The notes under the pieces were generated by a model, which was not told the DNA's origin, made no database searches, and was given only the letters and a program-made list of their open reading frames with translations. From positions 5,197,993-5,261,992 of the forward strand of contig OZ007515.1 in assembly GCA_963931865.1 (NCBI GenBank): 64,000 nt of DNA, in the 5' to 3' direction. Source of the stretch: Axinella damicornis (taxonomy: Eukaryota > Porifera > Demospongiae > Axinellida > Axinellidae). Numbering within the stretch: position 1 is the stretch's first letter; each line of letters starts with the position of its first letter. This document shows, in pieces, positions 42,080 to 52,998 of this stretch. Both the position numbers and the translations under genes were made by a program.

Positions 42080-45000
42080 ATGGCGTTTGTGTTCAAGGTT
42101 CTGAAGTTTGCATCGGATCTTGGGAATACAAGTCTTAGAGTTGGAGCCTGCTACCGGCCCCTCCAGAGTTTAAAGATTCGTACATTTGCCACTCAAAATG
42201 GAGTGGTGTGTTCAAATGCAGCTGCTGAACCTAAGCTTGAGCCCTGGACGAACTCGCCTCCAGGAGATGTTGCATTTGAGAGGAAGCCGCTCAAACGTCA
42301 GTGGAAAGACACATCGCGTAGAACAGGAGTCATTGCAGTAAAGCTGGGCATGACGCAGCTGTGGAACAAGGAGGGGTATCCAGTTGCTGTGACAGTGCTT
42401 CAGGTTTGGCCGATTAGTCTTGTGAGCCGGACTCTTAGTATCGGAATCAGACCCTTCTTGCGGGAGGAGGAGAAAGGGTCTGGGCGCTATCTTACATTCG
42501 AGTTGTCCCCAGGTCGGAATGTTGACCTAACGAATCAGAATTAAGCATTGATTGCGAACGACATCAGGGGAAGGATTTTTCTCCAGGCTTTCAGTGTCGC
42601 CAGCGACTAGACACGGCAAATTGCTGTGCCGTACTGCATTACCCGCAAGTGTCTGACAAGAGTCGAGGAGAGCAACGAGCAGGTTGACTGTGTATAGTAC
42701 GTGTGCATGGTATCGCAGTTGATCGCTAATTACCATGCATAATTGCATTCCGTGAGAACAACTCGAATGTAGGCACGTGCCCAGACCCTTCCTCCGTACC
42801 GTGCAAAGGGTCTGGTTCCGAGACTACCGGACTCTCATATGTGTATGCGAGAATCTGGCAACAAGACTAGTACATTCTCAACTGGTTCATCATTATCGGA
42901 ATGTGTACCGTATTACATCAATTTGGAATTTTGTTGGCTATAGAGTACATTGTGCTTACCTCATCACTCTTTGCTATGGTCAACCTTGTACTTTCGTAGG
43001 TAGGAGTAGTCAGAATCTGCCAAAGTTTGTGAGCAATCACACAGCTGGGTAGGTCTTCCTCAAGGTGTACCCTTTGAGGAAGACCTACCCAGGTCTATTG
43101 TTTGATTGAAAATTTGCGGTAAGTGCAACATTCGCAAACATACACACACACTCCACAATGAAGTCACGCTTGTGTGGGGCTCACTCAGGCTCGTAACCAA
43201 GGACGACATGAGTGCTCGTTGCTAGGGTGTAGCTTGAGGAGATTTGTTAGCAATTAGTAAGGCATTCTCTTCTATGGGAGTTGTGTATCACAATTAATGT
43301 GTAATTCATGTGATGACATGTCCACGTACCAAGGGCTCTATGGTGCATAATTGATGGACCTGACTCCCAAGTACATTCATTACCAGACCACCATATAGAT
43401 GGATTCCTTTTCGCATCATATGATCTTCTTACCCTCCAGTTCTCTATGGTTATAGATGCCACGGAATCCATCTAAGTCTCTTATTACTTTAATGTGCAGA
43501 TTATCATTTTGTCCGGATATTTTGTAGGTACTTGAAAACCAGGTCGTGACGGTCAAGCGAAGGAAAACAGATGGATATACTGCGATGCAGATTGGAGCTG
43601 TCAACCATCCTAAGATTAAGAGGGTAAATTTCCAATAACATTATTCATCAAAAGAATTAATTTTATGCTCATCTCCATCCCACATTCTCTCCCTCCCTCC
43701 CTCCCTCCCTCCCTCCCTCCCTCCCTCCCTCCCTCCCTCCCTCCCTCCCTCCCTCCCTCCCTCCCTCTCCCTCCCTCCCTCCCTCCCTCCCTCCCTCCCT
43801 CCCTCCCTCCCTCCCTCCCTCCCTCCCTCCCTCCCTCCCTCCCTTCTTCCCTCCATCCCTTCCTCCCTCCATCCCTCCTTCCCTCCCTCCCTCCCTCCCT
43901 CCCTCCCTCCCTCCCTCCATCCCTCCCTCCCTCCCTCCATCCCTCCCTCTCCCTCCCTTCACAGATTATAAAACCCGTATTGGGTCAGTTTAAGAGGGCA
44001 GGAGTCACCCCCAAACGCAAACTCTGGGAGTTTCGTGTCTCTAATGATGCCTTGCTTCCAGTCGGAACAACTCTCCATGCTTCCCACTTTGTGCCTGGGC
44101 AGTACATTGATGTTTGTTCAACAAGGTAATGAGAAATTTTGTGCAATTTGTCTTTGTAGCTTTCAAGGTCCCTCCCAATTTGATTGGGCTTCCTTCCCCC
44201 TTAATGGCATGGGGAAAAACAGCTGAATTAAATGTAGGATAGCAGTCAAGAGATAGGCAAGCTGAAGCTGAACCGAGCACTGAATATCTGTCCAACTGTA
44301 CCTGACTGTACCTCCATGATGGGTCTCATTATGTAGGTCATGAATATCATTAGCAGCCTACTTACTATCGTGTTTGTTGGAGGGTGTCATTGTATGCCGT
44401 TGGTATGGCCACTGTACCTGTGAAGCCAACTGTAGCTAACTTGTATGCTGACACTTGACATGGTCTGGCTGCCAGAATCCTCATGAATATCATTAAATAG
44501 CTCCGTTTTAATTTTATTTGCATCCCCATTAACTTTGATTGTATGTGTGTCGGCTGCTCATTCCTGGGCTATGATGACTATGAATAGCCACCCCTAATGT
44601 ACATGTGCAACTACATCACTTGTACTGTGCTGTTGCAGGTTCTCCTTGGCAACCACACTTTTACACCGCGTGCGCACATGTTCAGCAGGGGTAGAATGAT
44701 TGCTGTGTGTGTCACACAAAAGTTAGCAGTTTGAGCGGTGAAGGCCTTCTTTAAGGCTTATTTTAGCATCACAATTGAGAAAATATTAGCGTCTACATAC
44801 CAGCAAAGTGACATGATGAATCTGAAAGTCTCACAGTGCACATGGTGTCACTTGTTGATTAATGTCCCAGACCATGTCTCTTCTCTCTCCCCTTCCTTCT
44901 GATGCTTAAGGAGAGGACTTAGCTACCAGTTGTGTACCCCCTTAGCATCAAGTTTCACATCCTTAAAAGCTTCAGATGCTGCTCCCTGATTGCGTTCGCA

Positions 45001-48000
45001 ATTTGGTTTGCATGTCAGTCCGGCTCTGGACAGCTCCCAGTACGGAAATCTTGCTGGCTGTCACCCCCGCACGTTAGTGTCTCTGGTGAAGAGCGATAGC
45101 ATGAGATCAAGGTCATCAGGTAGGTAGAAAGGTCACGCGTAGCACTTGTCTGTTCCCCCACTTCTGTTAGTCACACAAAGGACACACACTCACACACTTA
45201 ATCATAATGTATCGATGTTCGCTAATACCCCAAATTAATGGTTATTGTGTTGTCTATCAATTTGTAACGATGCGTTCATTTTTGGACAGCACTTGCTCCA
45301 AATTATGTTGCTGTGGAAATGCGTGTTTTCTTAGTGCGTGGAAAAAGTTCCTCCGTGTCATCCATTGATGGTAACGTGATCAATTGACTAGTAATGATGT
45401 GGGCTGATGAACCTCTCCCATGGTGCATACAGGGAAGAGGTCTAGCCAATAGTACGATTAATCAGATTGGTGTGAGCAGGATTCTGCTACCAATAGGTCG
45501 TGTGTGAAATTCTAACACATTCGTGTGTGAAATTCTAACAAGCATTTTCAAGAACTTGGAAGGCGAGCGTACTGCTAGAACAGGGAAGAGGTCTAGCCCC
45601 TTAGCATCAAGGTCATCAGGTAGGTAGAAAGGTCACACGTGGCACTAGTCTGTTCCCCCACTTCTGTTAGTCACACAAAAGGACACACACTCACACACTT
45701 AATCATAATGTATCGATGTTCGCAAATTAATGGTTATTGTGTTGTCTATCAATTTGTAATGATACATGCGTTTTTGGACAGCACTTGCTCCAAATTATGT
45801 TGCTGTGGAAATGCGTGTTTTCTTAGTGCGTGGAAAAAGTTCCTCCATGTCATCCATTAATGGTAACGTGATCAACTGACTAGTAATGGTGTGGGTTGAT
45901 GAACCTCTCCCACGGTGAGTGTAGGGAAGAGGTCTGGCCAATAGTACGACCAATCAGATTGTTGTGAGCAGGATTCTGCTACCAATAGGTCGTGTGTGAA
46001 ATTCTATCAAGCATTTTCAAGAACTTGGAAGGCGAGCGTACTGCTAGAAGAGCTGGAAATTTGGGAGGAAGAAAAGTTCAATTAAGTGATCATTGGTGGG
46101 CAATATTGCTTATTGCGTGGCCATGGTAACCAATATCATCAGATATGGTGTTGTGCCAATAATATCGACCAGCAGCTAGCATGGCTTGCTATTCTGAACT
46201 TCTGCTGCTGTCAGTAGGAGCATGGAACTTTGATTGCATTCATGACACACAATGTTTGACCTGAGTAGGTGTTCTTCAAGCGTAAGAATAGCATGGTAGT
46301 TATGCGGATTCCAAACGTCGAGCTGTTAGTCAATGAAGCTCCACCCACAGGAAGTTGCAACTGTATGTGTGATTAAGTGATAAGATTTGAGTGAGCTTGG
46401 TCCAGATTCAGAATTGTACAATGAACACCTCTTATACTTTTCGCTTTCTTGTTCTTGTGTTTGTTGTGTGATGCAGCATTGGCAAAGGGTTCCAGGGAGT
46501 GATGAAAAGGCATGGCATGAAGGGGCAGCCGGCCTCTCATGGTGTCAGCAAGACTCACCGTAAAATGGGAGCAACTGGTGGAGGGCAGGTACAGTGCCAC
46601 TTAGCCTCGTTCCCAGGCCCTACTCTGCGTGGCCTGGGAACAAGGCTAGTACACGCCAGCCTCATTCTCAGGCTCCCATCCAGCATAATTATGTTACTTG
46701 TAGTAGGGAAAAGTGGAGAGGGCGTGGTACATAATCTCACATGAGCATGACATAATCGACAAATAAAAGGTGACATTTTGCATGTGCAGCCGACTGCACA
46801 TTCAACGCTTGGTATGTATGACCTGCTAGCTAGATACATGTGGTACGTTCTGAGCTCCAGTACACCCTCTCGCAATCAAACCATTTCTACCATCCTATTC
46901 GTCACTCATGTGATATTATGTGCCAGGCTCCTCCCACTCTTCCATATAGCAAGTGGACAAAACGTTGGGTGGAAGACCTGGTACACATCATGGTTGTCAC
47001 ATGACCTGTAATGTAATTCATGTCTAACAACAGTTTCATTGTTCTTGTGATGTCCAGTTACAAGATAGGCAGCCTTGTCAAGTAGTCAGGCTTCAGAACA
47101 ATTCTATATCTGTTTGGCGATTGGCTGACACTTGATCTGCTGACCTCAAATAGTTGTAAATCACAGGAAACTTTAGTGAAGAAAGATCAGTTCCTCAGGA
47201 TCAAGGCATGGATGCCCTAGTCTCGTAGCCAAACTCTACAACCAACCGAAAGAGCAGTCTGACAACATTCAGGATCCTCGATCTTCATGAAAGCTCGCTT
47301 CAGACTAACCAGTGAGGCTCACTCACTGACAGGTGCACTAGTGTATGCGCTTCTACACTAATTCGCAGTTCGCATTCACATTATACTGCTAAGCTGTGAC
47401 TGTTTAACAAAGCCTGAGGATTCTGCCAGAAGCTGCCAATCGGGTCGGCTGTTGAGCCGAAAGTCTGGGCACAAGACTATGGATTCTTAAGTCAATCAGA
47501 CTAAATGGGATTCAGTCAGACACTCAATCAGGCTTAATCAAGACATGATCAGTAGGGTCACTGGGTCATGGAGTCTAGCCTCGTTCCCAGGCCCACGTGT
47601 CGCTTTCGTTTGCACAAAAGAATGTGAAGGGCCTGGTATCTCCCCTCACTTGCATGACGTCACGAATAGAAGGATGTTAGAAAGGACATGGGCGATCTGG
47701 GTCTCTGAACAACAAGAACAGCTAAGGTACCAGGTAACTTACCACACGTATCTGGCTAGCGGGGGCGACTGGGGGTGACTGTCATACAGGGGTGACTGTC
47801 ATACGGGGGCGACTGTCATACAGGGGTGACTGTCATACGGGGGCGACTGTCAGGGGGCGACTGTCATACGGGGGTGACTGTCATACAGGGGTGACTGTCA
47901 TACACACTGCACCAAGCATTGAATGTGTAGTTTCAATGGTTGAACAATACACGTTTTCATTCTGAACATTTTGTTCATTTGTCGATTACGTAATACTCAC

Positions 48001-50655
48001 ATGAGGAAACATACCAGGCTCTCCCCGTTTTTCTGTACTGCAAGCGACGAAAAGCTGGGCGGGGCCTGGGAACGAAGCTACATGGAGTCTAGAAGACTTC
48101 TGGTGAAATTGGCTCACCTATCATTGTCCTAGCCTAGTTTCCTGTGGAGACCACCCACATCAGTGACAGCCATATGACTTTGTACATGTATGTGTACCAG
48201 GCTATCAGGTCACATGTGCCAGGCTAGTCACCACACTAGTCAGTTACATGTGCCATGCTACATGTACATGTACCAGGCTATTCGGGTCACATGCACCAGG
48301 CTAGTCAGGTCACATGTGCCAGGCTAGTTAGGTCACATGCACCAGGCTAGTCAGGTAACATGTACCAGGCTAGTCAGGTAACATGTGCCAGGCTAGTTAG
48401 GTCACATGCACCAGGCTAGTCAGGTAACATGTGCCAGGCTAGTTAGGTCACATGCACCAGGCTAGTCAGGTAACATGTGCCAGGCTAGTTAGGTCACATG
48501 CACCAGGCTAGTCAGGTAACATGTGCCAGGCTAGTTAGGTCACATGCACCAGCTGGTTAGGTCACATGTACCAGGCTATAGTCAGGTCACATGCACCAGC
48601 TGGTTAGGTCACATGCACCAGCTGGTTAGGTCACATGTACCAGGCTATAGTCAGGTCACATGCACCAGCTGGTTAGGTCACATGTACCAGGCTATAGTCA
48701 GGTCACATGCACCAGCTGGTTAGGTCACATGCACCAGCTGGTTAGGTCACATGTACCAGGCTATAGTCAGGTCACATGCACCAGCTGGTTAGGTCACATG
48801 TACCAGCTGGTTAGGTCACATGTACCAGGCTGGTCAGGTCACATGTGCCAGGCTAGTCAGGTTCAAATGGTCATGCGTGGTGACGTCATGTAGACAGATA
48901 GATGAGGGGCGGTGCCTGAGTGTTCACAAGGCTGCATCAATCCTTTTCCTCGTCCAATACCATGTATAGGTCAATGTGAAGGAGAATTATTACACTCAGG
49001 CACCGCCCCCATCTATCTGTCTACATGACGTCACCACACGTGACGAAACCTCCCAGGCCTCCCCCTCCGTATTTACATACAGCAAGCAGTCAAACACTGG
49101 AGGTGGGAACGGCCTGGGAACCAGGCTAGGGCTAGATCATGGACTGTGATGGCTGTCGGGGAGCAATGTTGATTACACTCTGGTGATGTTACATTCGGCA
49201 TTCCTGATAAAGATGAAAATGCTTGATGAAGTGTAATCGTGCCAGGCTTCTGCCCATACTGGTCAAGGGTGGTCGGCCCCAACCACCTCTCAGCTTTCTT
49301 GACCACATCTCACTCAAATGTTATATTTTCAGTGTCATACTCTGTGGCCTCAGCTGTTCTATACACAGTCACGTTCGATGACAGTCATGTGGCTGTTGTG
49401 TGCATGCAACTGCTCCATATTCTGCATATGCACTCTTTTAGGCTCGCCCCACAATGCCATGCATTCCTCTAGTACTCTGTGGTATGTAGTTTTCATGCCG
49501 CCTGATTGTCATCGTGATCAGCCTTCTCATGTGCCGTTGCTACAGGAACCTGGCCGTATCTGGCCAGGCAAGAAGATGCCGGGAAGAATGGGCGGCAAAC
49601 GTGTCACAGTACCAAGTCTCAAGGTATTGCGCAAACTGTCCTGAAGATACCCAAAATTGCAGATGCACAGTTCGATCGCTTCAAATGTGCAAGGCATGGA
49701 TGTGGCTTGTGTCATGATTCATGAATGTGGAGTTTAGAGCCATTGGCATGGCAACAGTTTATTATTGAGATTACATACTCATTTCCTGTTCATTTCTTGT
49801 GCAAGTCTTGCTATGTCAGCATTACAGGCTTAGTTCTGTTGGCAAGAATGTGTGGGCGTATTAGCTTCATAGCATTCATGTCTGTAAGCATTATACACAG
49901 GCATTACTGTGCCAAGATGACCCCTATTACAATGCCGATTTACCCACTCACGGCCTTACCTTCTTGCCAACTGGAAGTACGCCCATAGAGCAGAAGTATG
50001 CTTGTAACATTGACGTCTCCAGTATGCAATGAACGTCTAAATTTGTGCAATATGTAGCTTCGCTCGCTCAGCTACTTCCCCCTCGTTTGCCTGCGTGAGT
50101 AATCCGGCGCCGGACAACTCTCTGTGCAGAGCTGCTGCTCCCCGATTGCGTCCACTTGTAGCCCAAGCTGTTCCAGCCCATGCCCAATGTTCTCAAACAT
50201 TCTTCGCAGAGTTCGAGGTTCAGTAAATTGAAGTACGAAGGTCGCGCGTCACTAGTCTAGTCCCGCCCCACGAACATCCCACTTCCGTCTCGCACACACA
50301 CACCCATGTTAAAATCTTAATATAATGATAGTAGCATTGTGAGTTGACACTTGAGTTCACTTGTATACTTGTATTCACCATACTCACTCTTTACTCACCA
50401 CACCTATAGCTCTACCGTGTCAACCACAGATTCGATGTCCTCTACGTGCGCGGTCCTGTTCCTGGCCACAAAACAACCTACGTTCGGGTAACAGATGCCA
50501 AGCGTAAACCACACTACGCCCCTCCCCCTTTCCCTACATTTTTTCCAGACCCCAATTCACCTCTCCCAGAGGAAGCTTACTCTGACGATATCCACATTCC
50601 CCACGACCCAACCTTAGTATTTCCAGACAAAACTCTGGAAAAGAGAAAAAGATAG
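42080..50655 (+). CDS. MRPL3: Mitochondrial large-subunit ribosomal protein uL3m
   Basis: Six exons, 42080-42403, 43528-43623, 43965-44125, 46477-46588, 49546-49623 and 50410-50655, join in phase to 338 codons plus TAG (human 348). The N-terminus [10 protein letters not shown]...LKIRTFAT is a plausible mitochondrial presequence. Then come [94 protein letters not shown] and [20 protein letters not shown], the conserved L3 loop reaching the peptidyl transferase centre, and PFPTFFPD near the end. It belongs to mitochondrial translation. Exon 3 follows about 280 bp of CCCT repeats that serve as its polypyrimidine tract. A MITE lies 32 bp after the exon 1 donor. The GTTTGG donor of exon 1 is weak but required by phase. 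Confidence 0.93.
42436..42826. mobile_element. MULE-like MITE in MRPL3 intron 1, exact 9-bp duplication
   Basis: Left arm TAGTATCGGAATCAGACCC...GAAAGGGTCTGGGC. Right arm mirrored, ending GGGTCTGGTTCCGAGACTA. CCGGACTCT flanks both sides (42427-42435 and 42827-42835). 391 bp. Its outermost arm is the same sequence as the 44-bp hairpin at 17308. Confidence 0.9.
43681..43956. repeat. (CCCT)n tract abutting the MRPL3 exon 3 acceptor
   Basis: About 275 bp of almost pure CCCT units, interrupted by TCTCC, CCTTCTT and CCAT variants. It ends about 8 bp before the acceptor TTCACAG at 43958-43964. The complementary strand is (AGGG)n and could form G-quadruplexes. The long ORFs reported on both strands here are artefacts. 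Confidence 0.95.
45106..46045. repeat. About 500-bp tandem duplication in MRPL3 intron 3
   Basis: The block from AAGGTCATCAGGTAGGTAG through GTATCGATGTTCGC and GCTCCAAATTATGTTGCTG to CAAGAACTTGGAAGGCGAGC occurs twice, starting near 45106 and 45604, with minor substitutions and small indels. It has no coding content. A partial relative of the repeat-bearing element (GCTGCTCCCTGATTGCGTTC) lies just upstream at about 44975. Confidence 0.85.
46602..46650. mobile_element. Minimal MULE-like hairpin in MRPL3 intron 4
   Basis: TAGCCTCGTTCCCAGGCC is followed within 12 bp by its complement GGCCTGGGAACAAGGCTA. It starts 13 bp after the exon 4 donor. No target duplication is visible. Confidence 0.65.
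47576..48080. mobile_element. MULE-like MITE with internal minisatellite, exact 9-bp duplication
   Basis: Ends TAGCCTCGTTCCCAGGCCC and GGGGCCTGGGAACGAAGCTA, flanked by CATGGAGTC at 47567-47575 and 48081-48089. It is structurally the counterpart of the 29.5-kb copy (GGTACCAGGTAACTTACCAC is shared). It has expanded with a 17/34-bp array (GGGGGCGACTGTCATAC) at about 47760-47905. Confidence 0.9.
48190..48862. repeat. 23-bp minisatellite, about 29 units
   Basis: Units of GGTCACATGCACCAGGCTAG plus TCA alternate with GGTAACATGTGCCAGGCTAG plus TTA, giving a 46-bp higher-order period. Later units lose the CAGGCTAG part (ACCAGCTGGTTA). Confidence 0.92.
48870..49044. mobile_element. 175-bp element with about 53-bp inverted repeats
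   Basis: The left arm starts GTCATGCGTGGTGACGTCATG and continues to GGCGGTGCCTGAGTGT. The right arm is the complement, ending CATGACGTCACCACACGTGAC. It is directly adjacent to the 23-bp array and to a MULE-like right end at 49120-49130 (GGCCTGGGAACCAGGCTAG), so it may be the interior of a rearranged member of that family. Confidence 0.75.
50053..50303 (-). mobile_element. Repeat-bearing element, copy 4 (inverted, array nearly lost)
   Basis: GTAGCTTCGCTCGCTCAGC, CCGGCGCCGGACAACTCTC, only one or two CCCCGATTGCGTCC units, then GTTCTCAAACATTCTTCG to CGAACATCCCACTTCCGTC and a CA tract. It is in MRPL3 intron 5, about 100 bp before the exon 6 acceptor at 50409. Confidence 0.78.
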
Positions 50656-52213
50656 CACTGTTTCAGGTGAATTTGCATGTACGTATGTATGTGTGTATTA
50701 CTATAAGCTCTCTTTTGCATGTAGATGTCTTGTGTTTGTGTGTAACTTCCTTGGATATAATCATTGGTGGTGGTTGAGTCGTGATGATTGTACATGTACG
50801 TGGGGGAGAAATGGGGGGTGGAGGGAGGGAGGGGAAAGGGGGTGGAAGGAGTGAGGGTTGGAAGGGGGAAAGGGGGTGGAAGGAGTGAGGGTTGGAAGGG
50901 GGAAAGGGGGTGGAAGGAGTGAGGGTTGGAAGGAGGAAGGGAGAGGAGGAAGGGGGATGGAGGGAGGGAGGGAGGGAGGGAGGGAGGGAGGGAGAAGGAG
51001 GAGGAGGGAGGGGAGGGAGGGCCTAGGGAGGGAGAAAGAGGAGGAGGGAGGGAGGGAGGGCCTAGGGAGGGAGAAGGAGGAGGAGAGAGGGGAGGGAGGG
51101 AGAAAGAGGAGGAGGGAGGGAGGGAGGGCCTAGGGAGGGAGAAGGAGGAGGAGAGAGGGGAGGGAGGGCCTAGGGAGGGAGAAAGAGGAGGAGGGAGGGG
51201 GTGGGGGGAGGAGATGTTGTGACCACAGTCATGTGTACAGTGTTTGAGTTAATTGTGCTTAGGTCACTATTATTGCCAATACTGATCTTAGCCGAATTGA
51301 GTGAATTAGAAAAAATTGCAAAGGTTTGAACCCACAGACAATGGCAGTATGTGACATTATGTGCAAGGGTTGAGCTGTAAGCTAGCTGCCTATGAAGCAG
51401 CCTGAGAATGAGACTAGCTGTATCTGCCAGCTTCACAGTCAAGCAGGGAGACCTCTGGGGCATTTCCACAATGGAAAAGACGTTCCTTTGGCTAATCATG
51501 AGTTGACGACTGCTGTGGCACTTACAGTTACTATCTCCTAGCAATCGTTGGCACTTAGCTGTTGTCAGTCAATGACATCATGGAGAAAGAACGAAACGCT
51601 TGCTAAAAATAGTAACAGGAAAAGTTTCAAATTTTAATCTTTGTATGGACGTTGGACGCTCGCTCCTTTCCCTACCATTGTTCCCAGGCCCCCACCGTTT
51701 TTGGTTGGACGAAGAACAATGGAAAACGGCATGGGCCTGCACACAAGGCTGCCTTTCCTTCCTTCCACTGTCACATGCGTGTCTGATGCTCCTCGCTGCG
51801 TTTGCCTGGCTCAATGCAATAGGCGGTCATAGTTCAATTGCCCACTGCTGTGTTTGCCTGGCCCAGTGAGATATACGTAGGTGTATTATTTGGCCTGCCT
51901 GACTCCCTATTGGTTGTTGACCCTCAATTAATTATGCTAATTATTGTTTTGACTGCCCATGAAAGTGTATATAATTTGTATGTTATATAATACTCGTCGT
52001 AAGCATCGCCTTTTCTGTACCGACATTAACGTTCTTTAAATTCCATCAGCTTTGGGACACATAAAAATTAAAATTGATGTTTGTAAGGGACTTTTACAGG
52101 ACATCACTTGGTTATTAGGTATTTGGGATCAGCTCCAGAAGACCATTCCAGAAGTCTGATTACAATATTAAGTTCAGTAATCCAGTCCCAACAACCTAGC
52201 ATTCTCTCCCCAG
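50656..52213. other. MRPL3 downstream region
   Basis: The 3' UTR presumably covers the first part. 50815-51215 is a purine-rich repeat (listed separately). At about 51665-51750 a degenerate palindrome (ATTGTTCCCAGGCCCCCACC ... GGCATGGGCCTG) looks like another miniature element. I see no convincing exon before 52214. Confidence 0.4.
50815..51215. repeat. Polypurine GGGA/GGAAG repeats
   Basis: First about three units of a 33-bp repeat (GGGAAAGGGGGTGGAAGGAG), then (GGGA)n, then longer units with GGGCCTAGGGAGGGAGAAGG. It is a strand-asymmetric tract able to form triplex or G-quadruplex structures. The ORFs in it are artefacts. Confidence 0.93.
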
Positions 52214-52511
52214 CAGTTGTTGCTTGCTGTACTAACAGAGCGGTCAACATCGCAACATTTCTCTGGTTCAGAAAGTTGCCCCACAGCTGGTACAGAAGGA
52301 ATGTGCCATTCCTCCACACGTTCACCTGACGTCCAGGTACGTCACTGCACTTCATGAGTTTACCAAGCCTTCCCCCATGTTAATACAGCAAGTGATGAAT
52401 GCTTCGGTTGGTATGAAGCTAGCCTACAACTCCTTAGCAACGCAAAGCTTGGTGCCTGATCATGAGGCACAAATGTTATTTGGACAAACAACTCCTTGGC
52501 AACAAATTTAA
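52214..52511 (+). CDS. Unidentified gene, two coding-like exons
   Basis: Exon 52214-52336 follows CATTCTCTCCCCAG and ends at a GTACGT donor. In the open frame it reads QLLLAVLTERSTSQHFSGSE and so on to SSTRSPDVQ. A 52-bp intron (GT...CCCCCATGTTAATACAG) leads in phase to 52389-52511, QVMNASVGMKLAYNSLATQS through PDHEAQMLFGQTTPWQQI, and TAA. Good splice signals and composition suggest a real 3' end of a gene whose upstream exons I could not find. A competing 83-codon minus-strand ORF covers part of it. I recognise no family. Confidence 0.33.
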
Positions 52512-52827
52512 CTACCTGCATGCTAGCAGGTCTTCTATAGATCAGTTATGACTACTACAAAAGGCTGAGACGGCTTTTGGGTCCTTATCATTTGAGTTTG
52601 CAAAACTACTCTTCTTTATTGTGGCTGCTTAACTGCAGCAAGTATATTGCATAGGTGTGAACAATTTCCTCCTTTAAATATATAATATTATATAGTTAGT
52701 TCCATCTGATGACGTCTGCCTCCCATATGAAGCTGAAATTTCAGCACTGTCGCTGACATATTAGTTGTATGAAATGAACTCTCCATTGTGAGTAATACTT
52801 GACTGTCCTTGAGGTAAGCTAGAATAA

Positions 52828-52998
52828 ATACAGTGGAACCTGTCTTTAGAGGTCACCCATGGGACCAGTATTTTTAGCCACTATACTGAGACAGGTGGCT
52901 GCTTTAAGCAGATCATTTAGGCCCAGCAGTAGTGACCATCATGGAGAAGTGGCTTCCTTAACAGTGACTAGGTTTATGTAAGGGTGTCCGTTAATTGA
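52828..52998. mobile_element. Pogo/Tigger-like MITE remnant
   Basis: The left end TACAGTGGAACCTGTCTTTA and a right end with AGGGTGTCCGTTAATTGA resemble the CAGTGGAACCTC...GGTGTCC ends of pogo/Tigger-type elements. A shorter echo (GCAGTGGAACCTCCCAT) is at 23525 in the URI1 exon 7 acceptor region. Confidence 0.45.

Noticed and set aside
43641..44129. Long Pro/Ser/Leu- and Gly/Arg/Glu-rich ORFs
   Set aside because: Translations of the CCCT microsatellite. The real MRPL3 exon begins only at 43965.
48190..48862. CRISPR-like array
   Set aside because: Units are directly adjacent without unique spacers, in an animal genome; it is a minisatellite.
50858..51222. Glycine/glutamate/arginine-rich ORFs
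   Set aside because: Polypurine simple repeat, no codon structure.
52104..52355. 83-codon minus-strand ORF (QLWGNFLNQRNVAMLTALLV region)
   Set aside because: Attractive composition, but the plus strand shows better splice sites at 52213 and 52337. Left undecided and not annotated as a gene.
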